64,000 nucleotides of DNA from Amanita rubescens (taxonomy: Eukaryota; Basidiomycota; Agaricomycetes; Agaricales; Amanitaceae). Made by a program: the position numbers and the translations under genes. The notes beneath the pieces were generated by a model that was not told the origin of the DNA, searched no databases, and saw only the letters and a program-made list of their open reading frames with translations. The DNA is taken from NCBI GenBank assembly GCA_015039365.1, contig WION01000099.1, positions 101,842-165,841 on the forward strand, in the 5' to 3' direction. This document shows positions 21,227-32,937 of this stretch, one piece after another. Position 1 is the stretch's first letter; every line of letters starts with the position of its first letter.

Positions 21227-23629
21227 TTAATGCTGCTTCTTTAATTCTTTTTCATAATATTGTACAAGTTCTTGAAAATAGCTGGTAGCATCAACATCAC
21301 GAATGCGTTTAAGCATTCTGTCATGGTGATCATCTGCCTTGGATTGGCGGAATTCTTCAAGCCATTTCTTATCAACTTGTGACATATTATTTTGGTGTCT
21401 TTTTAAGAATATTTGGGAATCATCAAAGATAATTCCCATTCTTTGTCTGAACTGAACTACTTTATCATAACATAAATTTTTTGTCATGATATCTGCTACT
21501 TGTTCATTAGTTGGAATGTATGTAAGTCAAACTTTGTTATCTTCAACACATTCTCTAATGTAATGATAGCGTATATCTATATGTTTACTTCTATGTTCTT
21601 GAGCCGGATTGGATGCAAGAAACATAGCTCCTTGATTGTCACAACAGAGATCAATTGTTTTGATATCAAATGAAAATTCTTTCATTAATGATTCAATCCA
21701 AGCAATCTGACGTGAACAATCAGACATACACATATATTCAGCTTCAGTTGAGGAAAGTGCGACCGTCTTCTGTTTTCGTGAAACCCATGATATGGCTCCT
21801 CCAGCTAATAGCATAACATATCCAGTAACAGATTTTCTTGATGTTTTATCTGCTGCCCAGTCTGCATCAGCAAAGGCGAGAAATCCTAATTTTGAAATTC
21901 CATTAAAAACTATTTTAGCTTTATCAGTTGTATTAACATGGCGTATAATGTAAAGGGCCATGTGAATATGAATTTCACTAGGGTTTGCACAAAATTGAGA
22001 CATTAATATTACTTGGTAAGTAATATCTGGTCTAGTTCCTAATGCAAGATATAACAATGATCCTATTATTTGTTGAAATAAGGATATTGTTTCAGGTGAA
22101 GCTTGTTTATCATTAGGTACTGGTACATAACCAGCAGGGAGTGCTGTACGAGTTGGCTTTGCGTTTTCTTGACCAAAACACTTAACAATTTTCTTGGCAT
22201 AATCTTCTTGGTCAATAATAAGGGTTCTTCCTTCCTTATTGTAATTGACTCTCATACCAAGATATTCTTTTACTTTACCAAGATCTGAACATTCCCAAAG
22301 TTTCATAAAGGCATCTTTAGCCTTTTTAACTTCTAAGGAATTAGATCCCATGAAAAGTATATCATCTACATATAGTACTATAACTATAATAGATTTATTA
22401 TCTTTTCTGATGTAAATACCAGAATCAGATAAACAGCGATCAAATCCTAAACTTTTGAAGGATTTGTCTGCTTGTTTATTCCAAGCCCATGAGGCTTGTT
22501 TAAGGCCATAAATAGCCTTTTTAAGTCTATATACCTTCTTTTCTTGATTTTTGATTACATAGCCTTCAGGTTGTGTCATGTATACATCCGCTTCAAGATC
22601 TCCGTAAAGGAAGGCAGTCTTGACATCGAGTGCTTCTATATCCCAGTTTTCTAGCACTGCAATGGCGAACAGAAGGCGAATGGTCTCATATCGAGCCACT
22701 GGTGAAAATGTTTCATTGTAATCAATCCCAGGTCTTTGCGAAAATCCTTTGGCTACTAAGCGAGCCTTTTTTCTGCCGTCGGATTTTAGTACGAACACCC
22801 ATCGACATCTGATGGCTGTTCTACCAGGAGGAAGATCTGCTAATTCCCATATATTCCTAGCATTTAATGATTTAATCTCTTCATCCATAGAAACTTTCCA
22901 TTTCTCATAGTTTGAAGGATTATTGATGCGCATTTTACTAATGTCTCTATAGTCATATGGAACAGTGTCATCATCTTTTGCATATATTGCCTGAGCAAAT
23001 AAATGATGGACAAGTTCTGTACCATTTTCTTTAACTATTTTTTGTGTCCAAGTATTCATTGCCTTTTGGTGATATTCTTTTAAGATGCGTATATTTGTAG
23101 CAGTATGTGTGATTTGAAATCTTAGAATATCTTCAACTTCTTTATTAGAAGAGGAAGATTTTTGTTCTTCTAAATCTTTTAATAAATCATACATAACATC
23201 TTTTTTGTCTGAGATTTCTTTCTCTATCTCAAGAATAGGTTTATCACCATAAACATTATCAGGTTGAATTACTGGAACTTTGAGACGATCAGATCGACGA
23301 GGTGGAATGTCAGGGTTTCTGACAGTTCTAGTTCGACGAGTTTTTGGTCTAGGAGGTGGAGAAGGAGTTTTATTCCTTCTTGGTCCTATGTAAGCATCTT
23401 CAAGATCCAAGTGAGGTTTGTCAATGGGTTGATCTGATTCAACACCCTTTGATTTGGTATCCTCATCTTTTTCTGATTTAACTGATTTAAAGGATTCTTT
23501 ATCAGAACCATCATGATCAGAAGGATCATCATTATCGCTATTGTAAGGTCCAGAAGACTTATTTTCTGGAAATGTCTTCCTTTTATCAATCTCATCTAAA
23601 TCGATAAATGGGTTAAGATCTTCTTCTTC
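21227..23629 (-). pseudogene. pol: Copia Pol: reverse transcriptase and RNase H
   Basis: Continues the frame of the integrase part after insert E2. It contains an acidic linker, then RT with CRWVFVLKSDG, ARLVAKGFSQ, LDVKTAFLYGDL and the catalytic YVDDILFMG, and RNase H with FADADWAAD and LSSTEAEYMCMSDC. A TGA at about 21527-21529 separates EDNKV from LTYIPTNEQVADIMTKNL, where family members usually read KVRL or similar, consistent with CGA to TGA. The real end is at 21227 after a short C-terminal tail. Apart from the stop and the insert the domain is intact. Confidence 0.9.
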
Positions 23630-23637
23630 CTGAATAG

Positions 23638-26600
23638 GAGCACTTTGCGATCCCCCCCCAATTCCGCACGGATTCCGCGTTATTCCTCGCGGAATCCGCG
23701 GACTCATTCCGCGGAATCCGCACTTTTTAATGTAGTCTTTGTAGTCTAATTTGTAATACTATATTTTTGAGAGTTTTTTTTACTGATCCATTCCTCGAGG
23801 AATGATTCCACAGGTGTGGAATTGTTCCGTGGAATGAGTCCGCACTTTTTGAAGTCTTTGTAGTCTTTGTAGTCTCATTTGTAATACTACCATTTGCCAA
23901 GAGTATTATGTGACCGTGGGAAAAAAAATTGAAAAAATTGTGAAAAATGCAGAAAAATCATGTGATCAGAATGGTGTGGAAATGAACATGCCAAACAAGG
24001 CCAAACTCAAGATATTTGCAAAATACTGTTTTAAACGCTTCGTGTTGAAAAATTGAAAGGCTGCCAAAAAATCTTGAAAAATCCGCAAAAATCATGTGAT
24101 CAAGGTGGTGCAAGAATTATGTTCCAAAACAAGGTCAAACTTGAGATATTTGCAAAATACTTGTTTAAACACTTTGGGTTGAAAATTGAAAGGCTGCCAA
24201 AAAATCTTGAAAAATCTGGAAAATTCATGTGATCAAGGTGGCACAATAATTATGTTCCAAAACAGAGCCAAACCCAAGATATTTGCAAATACTTCTTAGG
24301 TGATAAAACAAACCAGGTGTGGGTTCAGAGAGAGACTTACATAGCAGGTGCAGGGATGACTCAAGGATGTGGTGACAATGTGATGATGGACTTACATAGT
24401 AGGATTCTGAAAACTAATCTAATATCAGAAAAACAGCTGAAAATAGATAAGGGTATATAAAGCTTTACAACAATTGAAAAGCATATACTAATCAGGAAAT
24501 TGGTGGAAAATAGATAAGGGTATATAAAGCTGTATAACAACTAAAAAGTCTATAATATATACAACTCTGATATATCAATTGATAATCTAATATAAAGGAC
24601 GGTGGGGTTGGTGGATTTCACAAGGTAGCCCAGAATTGGCACTTTCACAAGTATGGGACTATCTGACAAATGAATGTACATAAAAGGCTACAATATCATG
24701 ATCAGGAAAAATAAGTATTACAATTGTGGGCAATGGCTATAAGATTTGCCAAAAGCTACTAGCTGTCTCAGGGTAGATAAGAGACAGTAGCAATGGCAGA
24801 TTACATCACAGATATCAGAGTGTGACCAATGGATACTAGTAGTTACTAATATATACAACTTTGATATGTATTGATTGATAATGTAATATGTATAAAGGAT
24901 GGTAGATTTCACAAATACCTTCAAGCATGGACATGGTATTTATATGTGCTATGTATAGATGTAAGCAAGTATAAAGAACACATGGAAGACAGAATCAAAT
25001 GCTTGAGAACATAATTGAAAACTTGGAAACATATGGAACATAGTAGATTGCTAACTTGGTCTCATAGAGGAGTAGATATCATGGATTTGAAAACAACATT
25101 CAGAGCTGCAAGTGGTTTTGTGCATATAACTAGATTGTCCCAATCAACAATTCCTACTCCACAATTACTATGTAAGCCATTATCAGGCTTTATCTACTGT
25201 TTCAAGAGTTATAATGAAAGATCAAGCAATGATAGACTACACAATATCAGACATTACAAAGAATTACAGTTGATATATCTGAATTGTATTGAAGTATCAG
25301 CCAGTGATATTTTGCACAACAGTGTTGAAGTGATCAAGACATTATAAGGTCTTACAAAATCTGTGACAATCTGTTTGTCTGACTTTTATTTGATACCTGA
25401 TATTATCAGGTCTTACAATTTCTCAAACATTCTGGCACTATATGAGCTTGAGATAGCACTGTCTTATCCACCCATTATATTGTAGCCTTTTACATTCATT
25501 TCCCAGATGGTCCCATCATCCATACTTGTGAAAGTGCAAATTCTGGACCTACCTCAGCATGAAATCTACCAACCCTACCATCATTTATATAACATTATCA
25601 AGGTTGGCCCAGACTTACCAATTCCCTGCTCTTTGCCCTATGATACCCTACACATTTACCTCCATACACTGTGTATCTAAAGACCTATATTCATTAGAAT
25701 TTGACTTACTGTTCTCCAATACCATCACCAAGGTCTTGCCTAAACAATATTGTCCACCCTCTGTCAACAGTTGTCTCAAACCTGTTTAGTTTGCCAGACA
25801 CCTCTATCATGGGGCTGAAGCTTGATAGGAAGAGACTGACATGATCATAGCACACTGACTTCACTATGTACTACTAGTATGACAAATTACCAAGGAATCA
25901 TCTAAGCCCCCTTCCTCCTTGACTTTGATGATATCACCAATCACATTTATTCATGACTTCTGACAACATGTCATAGGTGATTAGTGGTCACTGGTTGTTG
26001 CTGGCACAAGGTGAGATTGTGCAGATGGACCATGGCACACAACTAGAGCACCAGCAACTCCTGCACTGGCTACACCCCTGCACTTTGCAAATTGCAACTG
26101 GCAGCAGCAACACATTGCAAGTTTCTCACACTTGCATCCTAAAAAGTATTTTGCAAATACAATATGTCCAGTTTGGCCTCACAATTCTTCAAATATGACC
26201 TGGATCACATGGTTTTTCTGCATTTTTCAAGAACTTTTTGGAATTTTATTAAAAATATAAATGATGCCAAACAACCATGCATGCCCATCACAAGGGTATC
26301 CAAATGTGGTATCTAACATTACATATGGCAGAATAGGACAATCCTAATATACTAACACTAAATAACAATGCAACATCATCACATTCAAAAGGACAAGAAG
26401 TGAACATTCACTTTTATGTACAATATACATCATCCATGTTCCTTGTGACATTCTTACAACATGCAATACAAGTACAAACAATGACAAATAAGCATCACAG
26501 TTGAAACAAGTGAGAAAATAGCTTTCAGATGCATATACATTCATTACAAACATATTTTTAGATGTGTACTACATCATACATGTACAAACAGTAGAAAATG

Positions 26601-26853
26601 TCATTAGTAATCATCAAAATCAAAACAAGCAAGAAGAGAGCTTTCAAATGCCTATACAAACATGTATATTCCCTTTAAATGAGTTTTTAGGTGTGAAAAC
26701 ATCATAAAATTACATAATCAATATAGTAGGGGTGTTGTATACCATTATTTGTTAAAAGTAGGGTGTTATTCCGCACAATTCCGCGCGGAATCCACGGAAT
26801 TCCGTGGATTCCATGGATTCCTTGAGGAATGGGGGGTGGACTGCAAAGTACTG
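23638..26853. mobile_element. Non-autonomous hAT-like element E2 (GGAATCC type) in copia pol
   Basis: A 3,216-bp insert with 8-bp duplicates ctgaatag (23630-23637 and 26854-26861). The ends are inverted matches: gagcactttgcgatcccccc at the left and cagtactttgcagtcca at the right. Clusters of ggaatccgc/attccgcgg lie just inside each end (23660-23850 and 26770-26825). The body includes about three tandem units of roughly 130 bp (23930-24295) carrying gatatttgcaaaatac and tcatgtgatca, and a two-copy repeat of about 70 bp at 24440-24560. Removing it joins DKLSPIQ to EEEDLNPF in pol. There is no transposase ORF. Confidence 0.88.
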
Positions 26854-29800
26854 CTGAATAGGACTGAGTTTATCAAGATTTTTGGTTGCTATATTTTTAG
26901 TTTTGCTCTCTCTAGGGAATTTAGATTCATTGAATTGTGCTTGGGTGGATATGACGAGTTTGTTATCATGTGTCATGAAGCGGTATGCTTTTGCATTCGG
27001 TTCATATCCAATAAATGTCATCTCTTCTGATTTTGGAGACAACTTGTGTTTGTGCAATTCTTTTGGGATAAAGACCCAAGCAGTGCATCCAAATACTTTG
27101 AAGTATGAAACGTCAGGTTTATCCATTGTTAGATTTTGTACTGGTGTAGACCAGTCTGTACGTCTAAGTGGAGTACGATTGTAAATGTGTACGGAGGTTT
27201 CAATCGCAAAATTCCACCAAGACTGTGGACATGAAGCATGTAGACGCATTGCTTCACTTTTCTCTCTAAGTGTTCTATTAATCCTTTCTGCACGACCATT
27301 TTGTTGATGTATGTGTGGTGTGCTAAGTTGGTGTGTAATACCATTGGTTTTTAAGTATTCTTCAAACATCTTTGATGTAAACTCCCCCCCTCGATCGGAA
27401 CGGAGTGAAACGATTGAAGTAGAATACATATTTTGAATATAAGTATACCAATGTTTAAAAGAGGTGAAAGCATCTGACTTCTTTTGAAGTAAAAGTGTCC
27501 ATACATGAGATGTATAATCGTCTAACAAGACCATTATATATTTATGTTTATTATATGATGGAACAGGCATTTCCATCAAATCGGTATGAACAAGTTCAAA
27601 TGGTTTTGAAGCTCTTTTATCTGTATCAGGAAAGCTTTGTGAAACAGCTTTTCCTTTAACACATCCTTTACAAGGATCATTAGTGGTGGGTAAGGGTAAC
27701 CTGGGTGGGAAACCCTTAAGAGATTTATTGCCCATTTTAATTATTTGTTTTGAAGGATGTCCTAGATGTTGATGCCAAATTTCCCAATTGATCACATTAT
27801 GCGTCGGGACTAGTAAGCTCCAAGCTTTTGGCTTATAAATATCGCCATTAATCCACATTAATGTGTCATCGCCTAAGGCGGGTGTTCCTTCGATGTAAGG
27901 AACATCAGGAGAACGTTTGAGACTAAAAATAATTTTCTTGTTATCTTGTCTTGCAATTAATCCTTGTTTGCACAAGGTTCCATTGCTTATTAATCTAAGT
28001 ATTGCGCTTGGCATGTAGAGAACAGGATGTAATCGAATTTGATTCACTGTGCCATTTGATAGTTGATGTGAAAGTATGACAGTACCTTCACCTAGTATTT
28101 GTGATTGTGAATCAGCGGTTATTGCCATACGTGGAGTATCATACTCTGTATAGTCTACAAAATCACTTTTATTGAAAGTAAAGTGATCTGATGCACCGGA
28201 ATCACACATCCAAATACAATCATTTCTGAATGCGCTAAAGCATTTATAACAGTTGCATGATGATGTTTTCTTACAAAGGGTAAGCTCAGGATCGAACATT
28301 TTGCCCAAGTTTATACTTGGAAATGCAGAATAACCATTATTTATAGAATTTTCATCTATATAAGATAAAGGACTAATAGATCCTGGAGATCTATCGTCTA
28401 CAATTGGAAATTCTATATAACTTAAACTATTACAATGAGGAAATTCTTCAGAACTTGGTGAAAGTTCTATTGAATCGACCAAGGTATCTTCTTCATCAGA
28501 AAATCCTTGAGAATCACTGTTTTCAAAATTAATTTGAATTTCGTCAGAAGAATTACTATTACCTTCATCGTTTGTGAGGTATACTACCTCATCGTTAAGG
28601 AGTGCATTGATCATGTCAATTACCCCTATAATAGTATTTTTGTTAGTTCGATCATATAAAGCCTGTTGTTTACAATATTTGGCGTGAGCCTCTAATTGTT
28701 TCACATACCGTTCGTAATCATATTGGAAATCTTGGTCATTTCCTAATGATATTTGATCATCATCATCTTCGACTGTTGCGTGTGCCTTTCCTTTGTCCTT
28801 AGGAAGGTTGACTATTGGAAGTGTATTAACATCCAAGTCAGCATTAATATCTGACACTTGTCCGTTGTCAGATTGAGGTGGAGTAGGCCAAACTACTTTC
28901 ACCCTTGTACCTTTCTAAGTCCATTTTGGTTTGGACTCACTTTCTGTATCAGCGTAATTAGGATCACCTAATTCTTCATTCCAAGAATTTTCATATTCGT
29001 TAGGTAGATTTTCATTATCCTGAATAGGATAATAAGTCCTAACATTCGGTGGTTCTATACGAGATTTCAAAGGTAAAGCTATGGCAGGTGATGCCATTGA
29101 AGAACCACTGGCAGCTTGTGCCATTGCAGCTCTTTTAGTTATTCTTTGCTTTAACTTTGTTTCTTTATTACGCTCATTGTTAGGCCCTTTCTTTTGATTA
29201 GGCATTTGGCCATGCCATTGTGCGTGAGCCTGAGGTACAGGTGGTTGAGGTTGACGATTTTTTGGCCGGAAGTTTGGTTTGAAACCTCCATGACCTCATC
29301 CGTGACCTCTATTACCGGTATATGGCCTATAGGATCCTGATGAAGATCCTCCTGTATTAGAACTATTACCATAGTTATGTCCTTGCCATTTAGGGCGAGG
29401 ATGACCTTGGTTTAAATTAGTTCTAGCCATATTAGCTGTAATAGTTTTGCTACTGAAAGATTTCTTTCTGCGCCATTCTTCTACTATTCTAGGTATTATT
29501 TTAGCCATTGAAATATCTTTTGGTTCAATGCTTGCTAATAATACCAATGACATGTTATCCCAATGCTTTCCTAGAGCATTAAGGAGTAACATACATTGCA
29601 TGTCATCTGGGATGGTTATTTTATGCGTAGAGAGTTTACTAAGTGCATCCTGGAATTTTTGGATTGCAATAGTAGGATCATGTCGATCATCAAATTTCCA
29701 TTGAAGGACTTCTTTGAATTTGACATATATTCCAGCTAATCCTGGTGTACCAAACTGTTTTTTAAGTTTAGCCCAAAAGGTTTTAGCTCTGTCAACAGGA

Positions 29801-30120
29801 TCTTGGAGATGACGGAAAGTCGGACTGAGCTTAAGTGTTATTATACCTAAAGCTTCTTTGTCATCTTTAAGATCCTGTTCGTAATCTTTCTTTTTATCTT
29901 TAATAATATCCCTGGTGACTGCTGTTGTTGCAGTATTGGAGAGAGCAATGACCTCCGATTCCGTGGGGGCTGGTGCCATTTCGAAGGTGGTCGAAATGAC
30001 TCCATCAATTCCTCGAGTCTGTAAATATGCGATGATATTTGTCTCGAAAGTGTGCCAGTTTGTTCCATTGAATACTGGAACTGAGTCTGCAATGCTATGA
30101 GTTGAAGTAGAAGCTGACAT
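26854..30120 (-). pseudogene. gag-pol: Copia Gag, protease and integrase
   Basis: Starts at ATG 30120 (MSASTSTHSIADSVPVF). Gag contains FNGTNWHTFETNIIAYL and the copia-type capsid region. One TGA at 29294-29296 falls in the Gly/Arg-rich stretch GNRGHG-GHGG, and a TAG at 28915-28917 precedes pol in the same frame. Pol then shows the protease CDSGASDHFTF, the integrase zinc site (HQHLGHPS, CKGCVKGK) and the core (VHTDLMEMP, LLDDYTSHVW, SDRGGEFTS, HIHQQNGRAER). It runs into E2 at 26853. The TAG could be a readthrough site; the TGA looks like decay. Confidence 0.88.
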
Positions 30121-30368
30121 TGTATTGCTAAGAGTTCTTCGGTTGTTAAAATTTTTCTAAAAGATAGAAATAATTAGCATTTATACTATACAATTGGCGC
30201 TATGTTGATGACAAGTTCTTTGAAATTTCTTATCAATTTTTATGTCCATATCCAAATTTCCAAAAAAGGTAAGGCTTAATTTACTAGATACTGTTACAGT
30301 TTCTCTACTATTTAGTATCTATAAATTATTCGGCCTTGAGTCAAAAGATATAAATATCCTTTATTTCA
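30121..30368. other. Spacer between copia ORF1 and gag
   Basis: This AT-rich 248 bp separates the extra ORF from gag. No LTR copy, TATA box or gene was found here, so there is no sign that gag and the upstream ORF belong to separate elements joined at this point. Confidence 0.4.
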
Positions 30369-31694
30369 TCAAAGTTCATTTATTAAACTTTGTACGAAAA
30401 TAAAGGCCCAACGAATCTTCCTCACTTGTTCTTCCCTTACCTTTTCAGGATTGGGAATGCAAGTGTGAATATTCTTTTTCCCTTCTCTGGGAGTCGGTCG
30501 TATTTGATTCCACCGATCTGGATTTGATCTGGTGGGTTCCTTTCGACGCTCGGCTGTACGAGACTTTAGTGAATTTGTATAAGTCTCTCTATAAGGTTTA
30601 TTTACCTTAGTAGATGCCTCTTTTGCATGTACCGGATTTTGCTTTGGAACAAAGCTTTTGTTCTTGTTCCCCTTAAACTGCGAGTACTGGTTCCCCTTAG
30701 CATAATGCCTTTGGGGCCTTTCTGCAACCGGCAATCCGCAGGAGGCTCTCCAAAGCTTGTAGGAATCCGAATCATTTGGGTTCGGATTGTAGACGAATCT
30801 TTCCCATAAATGGGTGTTCCATCCTCTACGCATTTGCTCAGTAATTGGTTTCCTAACTCTGAAGATAATAATTGGGGTGAATTGCCCCAATTTGATGGTA
30901 TCTTCGGAACTAAGGTTCCAATCACTGCATGAGGTTCCGCCCAACTTAAATCCATGGGGACAGCTCTGAACTTTGCTCCAAGTTGGAGTATGATGAACCT
31001 TGGGGAATTCTCGACGAGATCCTCCCTCTTTAAGGATCTGTGCAAAATTAGGCACAGTAGCCTTCTGAACACTAGGTACCAACCTAGGTGCCGTTGTCCC
31101 AATTGGCGATTGATACGACGATGACGATTCAGAAGTAGTAACAACAGGGTCATCATTCTTTCCTAATGGAGAAGGAGAAGGTGTGGACCTTCTCTTATTT
31201 TCCATATTCCTGAATTCATCAAGAATATGGTCATTCAGAGTTTTAGGACCAGAACATCCTACCCAAGATGGAAACATACTATTATAATGCTTAATTTCAT
31301 TATATAGTATTGGGTCAGAAGCCTTCAGATTTTTAATCTGAGGAAGGGGAGCAGTGGGACACAGAATCTTCGGTTTATTATCCGAAGGGGAATCAGCAAA
31401 AGTAACTTTTTTCTTTCCTTTGGTGACGACAGTAAAACTGTCATCACCTTGACCTAAGATATTCTCCATAAGTCGGACGAATTGATCGTTAGGCATATCA
31501 ACCAGTTGGTCTTCAGGGAAGACCTGGAACGTATTTCCACTGGCGAAATCATGGAAAGAATATTTAGCAGGCTCAGCGGCCTGCACAGAGGAAACCAAAA
31601 CAGATTTTCCAAGCTCAGGAGCTTGGACGGCAACAGCTGAAAAAGATTTGGCCTTGGAGCCAGACGCGACTTTGGAGTTTGCGGAGGGGGACAT
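30369..31694 (-). CDS. Extra ORF upstream of copia gag, unknown function
   Basis: A 442-codon frame with ATG at 31692-31694 (MSPSANSKVASGSK); an upstream in-frame ATG at 31748 is less likely. I do not recognise the protein. It has a Ser/Ala/Lys-rich start, an acidic segment with VDMPNDQFVRLMENIL, a central low-complexity Ser/Thr/Pro region, then a possibly folded part (TEQMRRGWNTHLWERFVYNP, then SYKLWRASCGLP), and a basic tail. No zinc knuckle, protease or membrane segment. Codon use resembles the copia pol. It lies between the leader and gag on the same strand, so it may be an added structural or RNA-binding protein. It carries no internal stop, unlike gag-pol beside it. Confidence 0.55.
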   Translation of the reverse strand: MSPSANSKVASGSKAKSFSAVAVQAPELGKSVLVSSVQAAEPAKYSFHDFASGNTFQVFPEDQLVDMPNDQFVRLMENILGQGDDSFTVVTKGKKKVTFADSPSDNKPKILCPTAPLPQIKNLKASDPILYNEIKHYNSMFPSWVGCSGPKTLNDHILDEFRNMENKRRSTPSPSPLGKNDDPVVTTSESSSSYQSPIGTTAPRLVPSVQKATVPNFAQILKEGGSRREFPKVHHTPTWSKVQSCPHGFKLGGTSCSDWNLSSEDTIKLGQFTPIIIFRVRKPITEQMRRGWNTHLWERFVYNPNPNDSDSYKLWRASCGLPVAERPQRHYAKGNQYSQFKGNKNKSFVPKQNPVHAKEASTKVNKPYRETYTNSLKSRTAERRKEPTRSNPDRWNQIRPTPREGKKNIHTCIPNPEKVREEQVRKIRWAFIFVQSLINEL

Positions 31695-32937
31695 GGTAAA
31701 AATTTGATAAAAAACTTCTAAAGAAAAATGTGTCAGCAACAAGAACAAAACGGCGTTTTAAGGCAGTTGTTCTCTAATTAAGGAAAAGGACTCAATCAAG
31801 TATGGACTTGACCAGGCCAATGCTGGGCTTATAGCCAATCAGCTATCTTGACACACATGAGTCTTGGTTCGATTACTTGATGATGATGTTTGGGGTTGAT
31901 GATTCATTTAAGAGTTAGAATGCGCCGCATTATGTAGTGTTGCCCAAAGGAGAATATAGGTGGATCATGCCATGATGTAGAAATCATATCAACATGTCCG
32001 TAGAATGACCATTGTAGGTGTCAATCTGCCTATCATATTATCTGTCCACACTCATGGAGGCAGCGCCAAAACATTTATTCCCAGCAAATGAGATCTACAA
32101 GGTAAAAACCTTCAGGTCAAATGCCACGACATCAATTTTGAACGCTGTTAGCTCTCTCCATATAGAAGGGTCCAAATAATATGAGTTTTTCATATTCTCC
32201 ATCAGCGCTAAGACTATTTTGATGTGCAACTAGGTCGCGTGTCTTTGCTAGGGACACTATGTGACGACATCAAAAAGGAAGTCTATCCTATAGCACTGGC
32301 CACTAGTCGTTATATCATTTAATCGAATGGCCAACTCGTGACTCGCATTCGTAATGAATCTAACATCCTAGCAGTTGGGATAATAGCATAACTTTCTAAC
32401 ATAATCTCTATAATGAATCATCCCTCTCTAACAACCTATTGGGTCTCAATCCCCAACTAGGTATCTAGGTATGCGGACATATTTTAACGATAGTTATACT
32501 AATAACCGCTGGGTTACAGCTGAGTTATTCTGGCTATAGAAACTCCTTAAGGGGTAGTTTCTGTTCGGCAGAGTGTACTATCCACAATGGGATATCATCT
32601 CACTGCTATACTAGAATTTATTGTACTCTATTTATGTAAATAAGGGATCGAAAATCCCTATGATGGTATAACATGGTTCAATACGTCCAATCACATCACA
32701 CTGCCCAAGTGAATACAGTGTGGGACGCCGAAGTTGCTATGTTCAACTTCGGAAAACAACCCATGGGATCATTCCCCCATGGTAGTACCCTATTTTATCT
32801 CCGGATTATAGGGAATCTAACCGGTGTCCTATCAGGAGGACAAGTCCAAGTATTATAACCGCTCTTCAGCGTCTGCCTTGGACAGGCATACCCTTATCTC
32901 TGGGTGTAGAGAGGTCCCCATTGGCCCTTGGGTCCGG
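31695..32937 (-). other. Copia 5' leader region, no gene seen
   Basis: About 1.2 kb of non-coding sequence on the upstream side of the extra ORF, continued at 35441-35666 beyond the small LTR insert. Reading frames are short on both strands. I see no tRNA-like or repeated structure here. It is assigned to the copia leader by position only. Confidence 0.45.
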
